Shown here: one piece after another, positions 11,414-24,475 of the stretch | How the letters are laid out: each line of letters begins with the position of its first letter | Position numbering within the stretch: position 1 is the stretch's first letter | From: Microbotryum silenes-acaulis | Taxonomy: Eukaryota > Basidiomycota > Microbotryomycetes > Microbotryales > Microbotryaceae | Direction of reading: 5' to 3' | Assembly: GCA_003665825.1 (NCBI GenBank) | Contig: QPFY01000011.1 | Coordinates: 1,116,001-1,180,000 of the forward strand | Length of the DNA: 64,000 bases | Program-made: the position numbers and the translations under genes | The notes under the pieces: generated by a model | The model's input: the letters and a program-made list of their open reading frames with translations, nothing else | Told to the model about the DNA's origin: nothing | Database searches by the model: none

Positions 11414-12487
11414 ATGTCAGAAAGGAAGCAAACACGATCGCAACGAGCAGCGGCGCAGGCCAAGTCGGACGTGCAGTCAGTTGGCAAGCTCGGCGCGGAT
11501 GCCGCCAAATCAGGAGCCTATCTATACCCAATGTGAGCCTCGAGCATGCACGTAGCTTGCCTCTCCACACCTGTATACTCATCGCTGCCTTGCTTCACAT
11601 CCACCTCACGTGAACTAGCTACGGCCTGATCTACTTCCTCCGCAACCCAAAGTTGTTCAATTCGGTCCGCGTCGCTCTATACCGCGGTGTCATGTGGTCC
11701 ATCTGTATCACCGTAGGGATGTTCATTGTGACGTACCTGCCTCAAGTCGCCGTGCTATCCGTCGTCTCGGGCCCTCTCGGTGAGTTCATCGGCGTCATAT
11801 TCAGCTGGCCCCGCGTGACGTGACGATGGCCGGGTGGCTGCCCAGTACTGTGGTATCGGCTGACCCTGCAGTAAACTTCCTATCGCAGCGTTCATTGCAG
11901 CGGTTCCAATCGTGCTCGCAGAATCTTACGCAATTACGAACGTCGTGCTGAAGAGCTTCTTACTCGTCGGCACGACCGACAAGCTTTTCGATGCGGTCCT
12001 CGTGAACAAGGGTCTCTCCTCGTTGGTAGAGCGAGGCCGAGAAGTCAACTCAACTCGCGGTGGAGGGGCTGTTCTCGGCAAATCGCTGCTCAAACCGATC
12101 TCGTCCAAGTTCTCGACCGAGGGCCTGGTCCGATACGTGTTGACGCTGCCGCTCAACTTGGTCCCCGCGGTCGGAACGATCTTTTTCCTCTTCTTCAACG
12201 GGCGGTCTTCCGGCCCTGCGGCGCTGAACCGCTACTTCCAACTCAAGGGCTTTGATAAGCAAGAGAAGAAGGCATTCGTCGACCAGCACCACCCCGGATT
12301 GACCTCGCTTGGAGCTGCTCAGCTCGCTCTCGGCCTTGTTCCCATCGCCGGCACGATCTTCACGTTCTCGAACGCGGTGGGGGCTGCCTTGTACGCCGCC
12401 GACCTCGAGAAGAAGTCATCGGAGGGAGGAGAAGCCGGTGGAAAGGATACGCAACAAGTCGATCTCGGCAACCACGACGAGTTGTGA
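11414..12487 (+). CDS. EI24/Rrt8-Lds-like integral membrane protein
   Basis: Exons 11414-11532, 11619-11779 and 11889-12487 close to 292 aa. The N-terminus is basic and soluble (MSERKQTRSQRAAAQAK). Several hydrophobic segments follow: VMWSICITVGMFIVTYLPQV, AFIAAVPIVLAESYAITNVV, YVLTLPLNLVPAVGTIFFLF and AQLALGLVPIAGTIFTFSNA, with a hydrophilic acidic tail. The repeated LNLVPAVGT/LGLVPIAGT pattern and NRYFQLKGFDKQEKKAFV match the fungal EI24-domain group that includes yeast Rrt8, Lds1 and Lds2, proteins of lipid droplets and the spore wall. Family membership is inferred from these patterns; the substrate or exact role is unknown. The next gene, MRI1, starts 269 bp downstream on the same strand. 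Confidence 0.75.
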
Positions 12488-12756
12488 ACAGAACGGCTAG
12501 TCGGGGGATCGCCCACTGCATCCCGCCGAACACCTGTTGGACCCTCGCGCGCTGGAAAAAGGAAATGAACGATTGTAGCTTATGTATATAATGCAGAAAA
12601 ATGATGCCGTGGCACCTTCGGATGCGCGCGATTCATCGGAAAGAATATAAAATTATAGGCGTGACCGGTAGCCGACTCGGAAGCCGAGGGCGCACGTGCC
12701 TATGCTGGCCCGTCTCCGTCCACAGCTCGCCAAGTGTAACTTGAAGCCGTATCACC

Positions 12757-14359
12757 ATGACCTCGCCGCTGTCAGCTTTCCGTATCTCCGGTGGAAGAAC
12801 CTTCGAGGAGGCCAAGGAGGTCGAGATTGTGGACCAGCTCGTGCTGCCGCACACGGTCCAGTGGGAGACCGTCAACACGATCGAAGGCGCTTTCGCAGCG
12901 ATCAAGTCGATGAAGGTCCGTTCAGCTTCTTGTCCCCCCCCTCGATGAACTGACACAGTGTTTAGTGTGACTCTCTAGAGTGACACGCATCATGCTGAAC
13001 ATTAATCCCCACTGAACCGTCCCCCCACAGATTCGAGGGGCCCCCGCAATCGCCTCGCTTGCTTCGCTAGGCATCGCTTCCGAGCTCTACACGCTGCTTT
13101 CCGGCTCATCGTCGCCGGCGTTCCCCGTCTCGTCACTCGAATCTACCCCGAAACTGCTTGATTTCTTGCTCCAACAGACCGCCTACCTGTTGACGTCCCG
13201 ACCGACAGCAGTCAACCTCTTGGAAGCGCTCAACCGTATCGAAGCCGTGGCCAATTCGACCGCGGCCGAAGCAGGAGCGACCGCCGAGCAGCTGGCCAAA
13301 GCCGTCATCAAGGTCGCGATCGAAGTGTTTGGGGAGGACAAGGAGCGATGTCAGCGCATTGGAGATAATGGGGCCGATTGGATCGTCAACAAGCTAGAGG
13401 GCGAGGGGTCCATCGAAAAAGGCGAAAAAATCGCAGTGCTGACGGTCTGTCTCAAGCACAGTCTGCGGGAACCATCATGGACGTGTAGGATGCTGATCTA
13501 GCCATCGGCATACGTACACACAGGTTTGCAACACTGGCTCATTGGCAACTTCCGTTCGTTTCGTCCTCTCCATTACGCGTCGCACTCTGCCTCCCCCGAG
13601 ACTGACCTCGGTGACTGTCGACAGGGCTACGGGACGGCACTGGGTGTTATCGCTTCGTTGGCCGCCAAGGGACGGCTATTGCATGCCTACTTTGCTCAAA
13701 CAGGTCCTTATCAACAAGGAGCCCGCTTGACCTCGCTCGAACTCGCAAGTCTGGGTGTTGAGAACACCATGGTGTGCGATACCGCGATCGGCGCCTTGAT
13801 CGCAGAAAAGAGGATCCACCTCTTCGTCGCCGGTGCGGACCGGTCAGTCTATCGCTCCTCAGACCTCATCTCGCTCCGGCATACTTATCTGATCATGCTT
13901 CGCATCAATTCTTACAGAATCGCTGCAAATGGTGATACGGCCAACAAGATCTCCACGTACCAGATCTCTCACCTTTGCTCCTCCCCTCACCCATTCTCGC
14001 CCAACCCGCCCGTTCCAGTGCTCGTGGCAGCCCCCGTAGCCACCTTGGATCTAGCGATGGAGTCCGGACGGTCGATCGACATCGAGCAACGACCGTCGTG
14101 GGAAGCGTGCACTGTTCGTGGACGAGTCGTCGACGTCGCTCAAATGGCAAAGTCGAACGGTACGGTTCCGCAAGAACAAGAGATCAAGGTCGCGACGGTT
14201 CTCATCACCCCGCCAGGCACACGAGCATGGAACCCTGCTTTCGACGTCACACCCGCGGGCTTGATCAGTGGTATCGTTACCGAATTCGGCGTTGCGCATC
14301 CGTCAGGGAAGGACGGTCACTATGACCTCCAGAAGTTTGTGTCTGCCAACCGCAAGTAG
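12757..14359 (+). CDS. MRI1: Methylthioribose-1-phosphate isomerase
   Basis: This enzyme of the methionine salvage pathway converts 5-methylthioribose-1-phosphate to 5-methylthioribulose-1-phosphate in the cytosol. Exons 12757-12915, 13031-13444, 13524-13553, 13625-13842 and 13918-14359 close to 420 aa. Recognisable blocks are WETVNTIEGAFAAIKSMKIRGAPAIA near the start, VCNTGSLATSGYGTALGV with the likely catalytic cysteine at residue 193 (on a 30-nt exon), QQGARLTSLEL, VAGADRIAANGDTANKISTYQ with the conserved Asp, and AWNPAFDVTPAGLISGIVTE near the C-terminus. The segment after ISTYQ (SHLCSSPHPFSPNPP) is longer and more proline-rich than usual, so a small extra intron there cannot be excluded. 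It converges on VPS8 with 166 bp between stops. Confidence 0.92.
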
Positions 14360-14525
14360 ATGCAAGGAGCAAAGGCCATGAGCAATATAGAACAGAACTT
14401 TACCGCGGCATGCGGTTCGTCACACATGTGTCGGCTCAACATCACGACATAACGCTGTCGGGTGCACGGTGAAAACCAACTGCGGTTGCAAATAAGAACA
14501 AACAATAGCCCCAAAAGTAGAATGT

Positions 14526-17500
14526 CTACTCCATTCGGTACCCGTCGCCATCGTATGACCGCGACTGCAAATGACACGTCTGGTGCCACAAATGACCATT
14601 CTTGCCGACCACGATCCCATTCGGGGGCTCGAGTTTTGCTTCGGCCGGTCTACCACGAGCGCATGGATCCGACAAGGCCGGCCAGTCAACCTCCTTGCCC
14701 TTGATCGAGGGTCGCTGTTTCATCTTTGGGCGACCCGTCAACCCGAGCGAATCGACGACGAGGGATACCGAGGCGCTCCGACTCATCGGTGGCGAAGTTC
14801 CATGTCCGGCTGGACCCCACACGGATTGCAGGCACTCGGCACAGACTTGACCCTTGGCTCGCCATCCTTTGGCACCCTCAACTTGGAGCGTTTCGACGTA
14901 TTCGAACAAGTCTTGCGACGCAATCGAGGATGTCAACTGGAGGAACTCGCCTTCCGACACATATGTATCGAGCATGGAGGTGACGATGGCTTTGAACTCG
15001 CGATAAGCGCGGTCGCCCGCGGGTGAGCGGGCGTTCGAGTCGATGAGGCGGCGTATCAGATCTGGGAATGATACTTCGCGCGTCGACGTCGTTGACACCA
15101 GCGAAGACAGAGCACTTGGGATCAGCGACGACAGAACATCTTGGGCTCGCGGGGAAAGGGGTTCGGGTTCATCGTCGTTGACGATGATGGATGCGCCAGA
15201 AATGCGACGATGCGAAGACGAGCGGTCGGAGTGTCGAACAGGGGCGGGAGCGATGGCGCGGACGGCGCGGATCGTAGTCACCAAGGATTCGAGCAGACTG
15301 AACCATAGGTCCTCACTTGACATCTCCTGAGTTCGCTGGGGACCGGTTGCCCGCTTGACACAGGTTGCGATCGCCACAATCGAGATGGCTGCAATCTGCT
15401 CGACCAGCGTATCGCTTGCCGACCTTGCCGGTAATACCCGGGGGCGTTCGTCCTCGTCTTCCTCTTCTTCGATCTCGTGTGCCTGAGACGGCTTTCCATT
15501 TAGCATGAGCTGTACGAGTTGGTCGACTCGCGTTTCGAGCGTCTCATTCACTTTCTCGAGCGCCGCCTTGGTACTTCCGCGCCGATCCAAGAACCACACG
15601 AGAGCGTCGAACGCTTCAGCACGCTCGCAGATGCGAAGAACCTCGTCGTCATCGATGAGGCGGTCAACATCGGCTTCCAAGAACCAAATGACGTTCCGCG
15701 GGTCGTGGGTGCACAGCAGGGATAGATATCTTAGGCGCAGCGGCCTGTCGGGGCGAGCTGAGGGGGCGCGATGGCCATGACCCAGTTCCGAGTGGGCCTC
15801 GGTGTGCGCGGGTTCGAGTAGACAGCGGAGATACGCAAACTGCCTCCATTGGTTCGAGCCAAGTCGATCGATAATCGCAGCATGATATGACGGCAGGAAA
15901 TTGTCGATCAGATCGGCCAGATGTTGAAGGCCATGTTCCTCGGCCTGGATTAAAGTCGGAACCGCGTCCAAGATCGTCTCGGCCAAGTCATCGACCTGTT
16001 TCGTGTCGACCGCTTTGCTCGCCAGCTTAAGTGTAGCATGTAGATGCAGAAAGACGTCGCTGCCAATGTCTGGGTCACGGACGTAGGTTGATGCCAGCGC
16101 CGCCCACTTCTTCGAACTGCGATAGATGGATCGCAGCACTCGGAAGAAGCCCGCCTTCTCGAACAAGGCGATCATACTATCGAGATCGGGAGGCGTATAA
16201 CTCGACAGAAGGTATTCGGCGGCAAGTTGACGATCCTCAATAGTGCTTTGATCCAAATCGGTGACAAGCTCGATCAGGACTTGTTGCAGGACGGCAGGCT
16301 TGAGGCGGATGTACTGCGGGTACTTTGGCATGTTGCGGGCGACGAAGATGTTGAAGAAGGTTCTGTCGATGGCCGTGAACTCGTCGTTGGGGCTTGTCAT
16401 CGACGGGGTCATCACTTCGAGCAAGCGATCGATGATGAGCTGTCGAGTCATGCTTTTACCCGCGGCATCGTCATCATCCAAATACGACTCCTCGAAGGCG
16501 AGGTCCAAGGCGTCGAGGAAAGCCTCGGCGTCGAATCGGAGCAGGAGCCGCAGATACGGATACGTCGGCTCGTTTGTGCCTTCATCGTCCGATGTGAGGA
16601 CAGGTCGACCGCCCTTTGCGGGCCAGGATATGGTCGATCCAGACAACAGAAAGCAAAAGACAGCGCTGCGAGCTCGATTGCCCTCGGCGTAGGGAAGGGG
16701 CTCTCGACTCGGGTACGACAGGCCGGTCAATGCCTGGGCGATATAGGCGAAAATCTTGTACGCATCGGGCACCGTCACTTCGACACCGTCATCGGCCCAT
16801 GGGGATGTATACTCGCCAATAGGATCGTCAAATGAGGAATTCGTATCGCTGGCATCAAGTTCGCCTACTCTTCGTGGTCGATCCTTGCGATGCAGCACAA
16901 TTGCTCGCACAAGCCCCAGCAGTTCGACGAGGGGCGCCACAAAGTCGTGCATTGCACGAGTGTAGACGTAGACCATGGCATCGTACAACTTTTGGCGTTG
17001 ACAGAGTCCCAGCGCCTGGTTGATGTCGATGGCTTCGGGATCCACATGCCAAATGATTCGCTGTGCCGCCTCGAATTGCCCTCTTTCCTCGTGGATGGCG
17101 ATCAGCCGCTGACTCACACTCGGGGGAAGAGCGTGGACGGATCCAGACAGGACGAAGGGCTCTATCCGCTCAAGAAAAATCGAATCGATGCCATTCTGCT
17201 CGTAGTGTTCGTACAATTCATCGAACAGCCAGTCGACGTCCCCCGTCGCCAAGCAAGCGCGCACGCAGGTTCCGACGAGACCTTCGAAAAGCTGTTGCAT
17301 CGTTGCGCCGTCGGCGTGACTGCCGTCTCGCAATCGGTCCTCGGCAAACACAAAATCGAGTGATGCCGCCAGAATCTCGCGCAGTTTGGGCTCCACGATG
17401 TCGCGCCTGGCTACAGGATCGTCTGGTAGCGCAATAGTCGAAGCATCGGATTGTCCCAGGGCGTACGAAGTCGTCAACTCGATCGCTTCCAGGATGGTTC

Positions 17501-20062
17501 CGGGCTGCATCAGACCGAGTATCTTGTCGGCCCAAGAGAGGATGGCGCCGACACGCACTTCACCCGTGGTCTGCACGAACAAACCGATACCAGAGCGGTC
17601 AGTCGACCATCATCTGCCCCAGATCATGTGTTAATGTGTTACAACGGCACTCACCAGCGCAAACAGCTTCTTCTTGTGGGTGGCGAGGCTCGAAGAGTAC
17701 GACAGGTGCTGAGCCGAAGCCGAAGATGAGGCCTTGACAGGGAAAGCGGAGGCATAGTAGTCGTGGGCGATTAAATGGCGCACATCGAGTGCGTCCCTCC
17801 CCAATCGTTGCCGAGATGACACGTCCCAGATATCGACACAGTTTTCCGTGATCACAAAAATTATCTGTCGTCGAACCAACCGAGAGATTAGCAATGGCCA
17901 GTTTTTGTTTCTGTAAGGCCAGGCATGACACCTACACGTTGACTGTGCCATTGAATGCCCACCACCGGCCCGTCACAGATCCATCCCTCGTTCTCCACGA
18001 ACTGGATTCCCGTACTCAAGGACCCGTCGGCATTGTCTTGCACTTCCTTGCGTACGCCTACGAGTCTGATCCTTTTCCCCCAAGCAAACGCCAAGAGCGG
18101 GTCCTGCCCCTCAGCCGGTAAGTCCTTCGGTTTCAGTGTCCCATTTGCGACAGGTCCTGCGTCTTTGTCCATACTGGGCCACCAGCTCAGCACCCCCGAA
18201 TTGGCGTAATCCAAGCCATTCGTTTCATGTTCCCCTTTGACGGGTGTCGATCTCCACCAGGTCCGTGGTGTAGGTTTCAGGCCCACAATGACGAGTTTTG
18301 TTGGGGTCAGGATCGCGACGAGCGACTGGGCATCGCTGGCATGCTGGGCTGGACCGAGCGGCAACGGTGCCATGTCGAATATCGTGGATGGCCTCTTGGG
18401 GACCGAGGCCCGGGCGCCATTCGCTGTGGAAAAGCCCGGCGGATCTGGATATCGACCCAGCATTCGAATGATGTCGGTCGAAGCGAGCATGAGCACTTTG
18501 CCGAGCGAGTGATAGAAAGCAAGGCCTGTTTCGTCAGAGGACACGATCGCGGTGTGCCGGGCCCCCACGAATCCGAGGTGTAGGATTTGCGACCCGATGA
18601 GGTGACCTTCCTTCCGACCTGACAGTATGAGCTGCAAAGATGCTGGGGGAACGGAGCGAGCAGGCTTGATGGGCTGTACGAGGGCGTAGAGATGGATCCA
18701 GCCTGTGGCATGCCCTGCGGCGATGAAAGTGTGATCTTGTGATATCGCGACTGAGGTGACTGGACCTGCTTCCTTGCCTGGATCGGAGACGGAGCGAGGT
18801 ATTTAGCACATTCCTCACTCGACAGTTAACCAAACTGCACGTGCACTCACTGATAGTTTCGGAGCCACACACGCATTTCAGGTTTTGGGCAAAGTCGAAA
18901 ACCATGACCCAACCCTTGTCGGTTCCAATCGCGACGATACCACTGACCGCCAAGGTAGTAGGACGACCTATGAGCCCTGTCGAGGCCGCATTCATTGATG
19001 TCAACCCTACGATTGCGGACCCGTTCGAGCCGTGGCTCTTTGTCGTGGTCGATGAAGGTGGATAAATGCTCTGCGAAATTCGTTTCAGCGCCGTCCACTT
19101 GATCGGCGCATCGGAGGAGGCTGCCGCCGCACCTGCCTCGGACGTGTTCGCTGTTGAATTTCGTGATGCGCCAAGATCCAATGAAGCGACCCCAGCGCGT
19201 TGTGGGTCGTGGTGATCGCCGCCAAACAGATTCGAGGTCGACGACCTTCGCGAGGCCAAGTCGAACGCCGAAGTCCCCGGCGAATCGAATCTGGGCGGGC
19301 GCCCATTCTCAAAGTAGGTGCTGCTCGAAACGAAGCGTTGAGGTTGATGCGAGCCCGAACGCAGCCGCGAGATTTGTGGGTGGAAGGAAGGTCGGCGCGG
19401 GAAGGCAGAGGAGGTGGATGCAGCAGGCGAACCGTGCACCGAGGTCGCGGCCGAGTGCCGTGGTCGTGCTCCTGATCGAGTTCGACTCGGCGCGTAGCCC
19501 GGGAAGGTGTCGTCGGATGGGCCGGTGAGAGCAGACGCTGCAGGTGAATCCTGGAGGCAGGGGTCGAATAGGAGTCAGACTTGCGCCAAAGACTATGTCT
19601 CTTTCGCCCACTCACTGCCAGTCCGGATTGTGGTGCTCCGATACGAGGGCTGCGTTTCGGTGTGGCCGGTGCACTCGTAGTGCCTGTCGATTCTACACCG
19701 TCGACACCTTCATCGACGATGGCTTTCATTCTCTCTTCGTATGACCGCGTGTCGTCGAAGTGCACCGGTGTTTCCCCCCTGCTGTGGTCGGTCTGCTCAT
19801 CCATCTCGTCGTCATCCATCCGCGGTCTTTCCACATCCTTGCCAGTGTAGACAAAGTCGCCAAACTCGTCCTGGTTCTCGTCATCGCCCTCATCTACTCC
19901 GTTTTCATCGTCTTGGCCGTGCTTGTCGCTCGCAACTCCGAGCACTTGGTCCAGATCAGCTTCGTACGACGTGTGGGCGAGTGATCGATCGAGTTGTGAT
20001 CCCGCAGCTTCGACCTTGTCCTCCGGCACAAACGAAGGTCGAGCTCCGGCAGAGTCGGACAT
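14526..20062 (-). CDS. VPS8: Vacuolar protein sorting protein 8 (CORVET subunit)
   Basis: Vps8 is the Rab5-binding, CORVET-specific subunit that tethers early endosomes. Exons 20062-19616, 19550-18851, 18777-17936, 17864-17655 and 17570-14526 sum to 1747 aa with consistent phase. The N-terminal 230 residues are acidic and serine-rich (disordered). A beta-propeller follows, with SGIVAIGTDKGWVMVFDF, FIAAGHATGWIHLYAL, the Vps8 signature ILHLGFVGARHTAIVSSDE and TGLAFYHSLGKVL, and FVITENCVDIWDV. After VRVGAILSWADKILGLMQPG comes a long helical solenoid. The C-terminus has CAECLQSVWGPAGHG and GHLWHQTCH, a RING-like end with only part of the usual cysteine set. Intron 3 uses donor GTAGGT right after QWHSQR. 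The gene is on the same strand as, and 243 bp downstream of, the unknown helical-repeat gene. Confidence 0.9.
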
Positions 20063-20305
20063 GACTTGGATAGTTCAAGTGGAGGGGAGCTGGACTGTAC
20101 CCCACGTCGACGAGGGAGATGTGTTCTATCGCCCTGGTACAGAGGTCATTATGCCTCGGCTGCGAACGCGTGTGGGGGAAAGGCAGAGGCGAGAGGGTCG
20201 GCGACGACCTCGCGCTTGGGCCGGCCAGCCGGATAATTCTGGAGCTCCTTGATCGCATTACAATGTCATAGTTTCTGCACGATCTTGATAATATTCCGGA
20301 AAGCA

Positions 20306-21990
20306 TTATCCCATCAAGACTTTAGCCCACTGCTCCTGCTCTTTCCCGTGACTAGCTTCCCACACTCGGTCACTCGGCCATTCCTGAACAGCCAGGTACC
20401 ACCGCAGCTGTGACATCCATCCCGGCGTGCATTCTGTCGGTGGTGCCACCTTGTCCCAAGCTCGAAGAAGACCCATCCATCCATTTGATCCTGCAGGCCT
20501 TGAAGCTGCATGGACGAGGACTCGCACTAGCCAAAACCAGCCCTGTCGAAAAGCTTTCACCGTTGTCCAATCCCTTCGTCCGTCCCCCGGAAGCTTCAAG
20601 ATGCGCACCGTCGGAGCTAGCTCAACCGTGTACCCGAATGAAGAAGCTTTAATCGCCTCGATCGCTTGGTCTCGTGCCCGGTGCAAGTAGGCAGAACTCC
20701 GCTCCGGCGGCGACAGGTGAAATAGGAGCAGCAGCGTCTCGACTTGGGACACCAAGTTAGACGCGACGAGTGACGGGATGCGATGCGCCGGAACGTCCTT
20801 GGGTGGCGAGAGGCGAGAAGAGAGAAGCGCATGAGCGCGTTGGTACGTGGTCAAGATGAACTCGAGCAGCGGTATCGACCCAGCCGACGGTGCAGAGTTC
20901 TCCAGGAGATGGTCGGCAGCGGCGCAGAGCAAGGACGGGTCATCCTGCCGAGACGAAGCAAGAGCATTGATCGTGCTTAAAACTTGCTCGGGTGCGAGGT
21001 AGAGCGCATGGTTTGTCGGGACTGCGCCCCTACAGCTGGTATTGACGGAGATCTGGGCGAGAACCAACTCGAGCTCCGCGGACGATGACGACGAGGGGCC
21101 GAATCGGGACAGTTCGGCAGCTCGGGACAGTGCAGAGACCGCCGACTCGGCCAATGTGGCACTCGTCGTAGGATCTGAGGTACTGACCAGATCGAGTAAC
21201 CGCAGGTCAAGTTCTATCGCCTCGAGTAAGGTGTCGATGACTTGCCGAGGTACGACGATCCGGCCTTCTGTTGCAGCCGCTGTGTAGATGCTACCGGGGT
21301 CTGCGACGGTCGCATCTTGCATATCGACCTCTAGCGGTGTATCTGTCGAGCCTTCACGAACTATTGGGTCGAGCGCACTTCGCTGCAGCTGCTCGACTTC
21401 GGAAAAGATCCGTTTTGCAGCGAGCAGACTTGCATGGTCCGACACCGTGGCCGCGGAGCTCGATGCTTTTGACGGGGAAGAAAATCTGCTGATCCCGTCA
21501 TCGTAGAGATCCTGCAGAGCGACCAGGGCCTGGGCGAGATTGAAGCTCGAGTCGATGACCTCATCCGTGCTGGTCGCAGCGGTCTGCGCCATCCGAAACG
21601 TGGCGATCGCCCTCTGCATCATGTCCACACAGTCCGATGCCTCGAGATGGTCGGATGTCAAAGTGAACATCACCCTTGCGGCATTGTAAACGGGATCAAA
21701 GGCTGAGCTTGTGGACCGCGACGCCGCAAGTCGGTACGAAACGATCGCGTTGTGGTAATGTCGGGCTGCCTTGGCACCGTGCTGGTAGCGGTCTCCCTGG
21801 CTCTCTTGCTGTACCCCATCTGCATTGATGGGCATGAGAGGCCGACTTGTCAGTCCACTGTGTTACTGCCCCACCCGCCCACGATCGCCTGACCTTGAAG
21901 CCATTGCTCTGAGTCGAGCGAAGCCGCTGCGGCTGTCTCGAGGGAGCTGTAGTTGATCGGAGGCGGTCGAAGTTTCCTTTTAGGAGCCAT
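20306..21990 (-). CDS. Uncharacterised helical-repeat (TPR-like) fungal protein
   Basis: Two exons (21990-21894 and 21819-20306) give 536 aa starting MAPKRKLRPPPINYSSLETA. The start is supported because exon 1 carries the conserved-looking SEQWLQ that runs into GDRYQHGAKAARHYHNAIVSYR, a TPR-like helix pair. The rest is helical and alanine/serine-rich: YNAARVMFTLTSDHLEASDC, SFNLAQALVALQDLYDDG, then LAAKRIFSEVEQLQRSALDP. The C-terminal part has WTTVKAFRQGWFWLVRVLVHAA and ends WAKVLMG. I recognise no named family; an assembly-chaperone or scaffold role would be a guess. Codon use is like its neighbours. It is divergent from the BLI-3-like gene, 1.4 kb away. Confidence 0.75.
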
Positions 21991-23386
21991 ACGGGTTATT
22001 TCGAGCGATGGCGACGCAGAGATCGTAGCTGGGTGAGCTGGTCAGCTCGCGAACCGTCATCGCAGCGCGTCCCTGTGCGGGCCCTGCCACCACTCTGCCC
22101 ATGCGAGAGTCTTGCGAACTCGGCTCGAAGCCACAGCGAGCGGGTAGGTGGGGCTCCATCTTGCTACAAGCTGCTGTCGAGATGTGAGGCTCCGGATTCT
22201 GGCGGCTCTGTGAAGGTGAGACAAGAAGCCCAAAATGATGCAGCTATCATTCAACTGTATTGTTGATTTGCCTCTTTCAGCCTCGTTGTTACGCGAACCA
22301 AGTGTCTGCCCCGACTCGTAGGAGTGCTTGGATGATCTCTCATCCCCACAGAGGCCACTGCACCTGTGTGAATGAAGGCGGATGGAAAGGTCCAGGGTGT
22401 GCCCAACGCTTATTACTGAAATATTTTTCATCAATCTGTTTCCTAAGACTAAGCTCTGTGTACGACTTGCCACTTGGATTACCGAGCATGTCCGGAGCTC
22501 AGAACCGAGATCAGTGGTTGAGTGCGATGTTCAGTCCAAATGTGACCCACGTCCTGCATCGGGAACGGCGGGGGAGCAGGTCGGTGGGGTGAACACGTTC
22601 TCGATGTCGGTACCTAGGTAGAAATGATCTTCAACCTCACTCGGAATTAGGGTATGAGACCTCAAATTACCGAATCCCGAATCCGCAGCTGAGTAGGTCA
22701 CCCGGCCGGGAACACTGGCCCAGGACGTCGCAGCGTCGGAGGTCCGCTATATCGGCAACGAAATCTCCATCGACCTCACATATTGCAGTCAAATTCGAGC
22801 TCCTCTTCAGAATATTCCTCCCCTTGTCGGTCACGATTCAGCAAATTTCGAAGGCCTTTGAGACCGACTTGGCCAAGCACGTGACCTCGCAGGCTTTTGA
22901 CCGAGCCCGGAGCCCTCAGCTGTTATCATCATGTCGTAAGGGGAGACTGCGCTCCGCAGTAGAGTGTGAACAGAGACTGCAGCACACCTCGGAAACTGCA
23001 CCTTGCACAGACGAACTGAGCTGCAGAAGCTGCTGCAGCCGCTGGATCTGGCTCGAAGCTGCAGTGACTCGCGCTCGATCGATCGTCGGCCGCGGCGGGC
23101 ACATTGGACGCAATGACGACATGCTGCCACACTTGGCTCGGCAGCGCTCGCGTCGACCGAGCGAGGCTACCTTCTGGAACGGGGAAATACCAAAGGGAAC
23201 GGCTCCCTCTTGCACTCTCTCCCATCACTCGCCACCATTTCTTCTCTTTTTGCTTCCGCTACACGTCAATATCACCGAGCTACTGCCTTCACCTGCTCCA
23301 CTCCCCACAAGCTCTCATCAGCAAACTCATCGAGCTTCCTGCGCCTCGGACCTCGTCACTTTTCAAGTTCTCGATCTCGATCCAGC
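21991..23386. promoter_or_regulatory. Divergent 1.4-kb intergenic region
   Basis: This lies between the starts of the unknown helical-repeat gene (-) and the BLI-3-like gene (+). Near 22975-23065 there are clustered CTGCAG and GCTGCAG motifs (palindromic PstI-like words) upstream of the BLI-3-like gene. A C/T-rich leader runs 23205-23330. Scattered short open frames show no family resemblance. Confidence 0.4.
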
Positions 23387-24475
23387 ATGTCCAACGACCC
23401 CTACACCGCGAAGGCTGCGTCCAATGCCTCGCCCGCCGAGAAGATCAAGGAGCTGCGTGACGAAGTCATCAAGTCGTCCAAGTGTAGGTCATTATCGAAG
23501 CCATGCCTGACACCAGGTGCTTCACGTGCTTTCTCCCCACGATGACGCGCCTCCTGTCTCGACCACCACCGAACCGCTCCGGGGGACCAAGCTGACCTAG
23601 GCGTCGCCGATTAATTTCGTTATGCAGTCGCTATGCTCACCACTCGCAGCAAGGACGGTACTCTTCATTCGAGGGCCAGTGAGTGCACCCTTCAACACCT
23701 CTTTATATGTCCCTCAGGCGGCTTCTGACAATATACCCGTTCGCGGTTGATTCGTCCTCCCCCTGCCCTCCCATCTCAGTGAGTCCCGCCTCCGACAAGG
23801 GTCTTGTTTTCGTCTTCATCGCCAACAACGAGTCGGGTTAGTCTGAGAAAAGGGGATGGAATTGCAGTTCGTCCAAAGACAAAGACACTGAACTCGCCTC
23901 TTCCATGCCATCCCCACAGGCAAATTCGACGACCTCGAACACGATGAGAACGTCAACATTTCATTCTCAGACGCTTCGAGCACCAACTGGGCTTCGGTGT
24001 CGGGCAAGGCGTGAGTGTGGCAAATTGGCCGCTAACCTTATTGTGAAGCATCCTTATCTGTAGCTGAGCAGCTCAATGCTGTGGTATCATTGTCGCACGC
24101 TCAGCAAGACCATGACGGACCCCGAGTCGATCAAGCCGTTCTGGAACCCCGCGCTCAAGGCTTGGTTTGGAGACCTCGGTGGCGAGAAGAACGGCACGTA
24201 CACGGATCCCCGTGTATCGGCTATTGTAAATCCTGCCCTCGTCGTGCCTTGCATGTCTTTTCTGGCTTCTTTCTGACCAGCCTCGTCTATCTGCCCGAAT
24301 TGTGCAGGAAGTGCGCCCTTCCGAGATCAACTACTGGGTGTCGACGCGCACCTCGATCGGACAAGTTCTCGACGTCGCCAAATCGGCTCTCACTGGGGAA
24401 ACAGCAGCACCTGGTCACCTGCGAACCATCTCTGGCTCAGACTTGGAGATCGCCAAGTCAAGTGAGCAGAACTAG
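23387..24475 (+). CDS. BLI-3-like PNPOx/FMN-binding split-barrel protein
   Basis: Six exons (23387-23483, 23628-23678, 23780-23836, 23920-24010, 24105-24225, 24308-24475) close to 194 aa. The start MSNDPYTAKAASNASPAEKI, then FAMLTTRSKDGTLHSRAMSP, LVFVFIANNESGKFDDLEHD, VNISFSDASSTNWASVSGKA, FWNPALKAWFGDLGG and INYWVSTRTSIGQVLDVAKS match the fungal group named for the Neurospora blue-light-induced gene bli-3. The fold is that of pyridoxamine-phosphate-oxidase-like split barrels (general stress protein 26 type), which usually bind a flavin. The biochemical role of the group is unknown. Whether this copy responds to light cannot be judged from the sequence. Several exons are short (51-57 nt). Confidence 0.88.

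Noticed and set aside
16227..16835. Plus-strand frame of 202 codons inside VPS8
   Set aside because: It is the shadow of the 3-kb VPS8 exon on the other strand.
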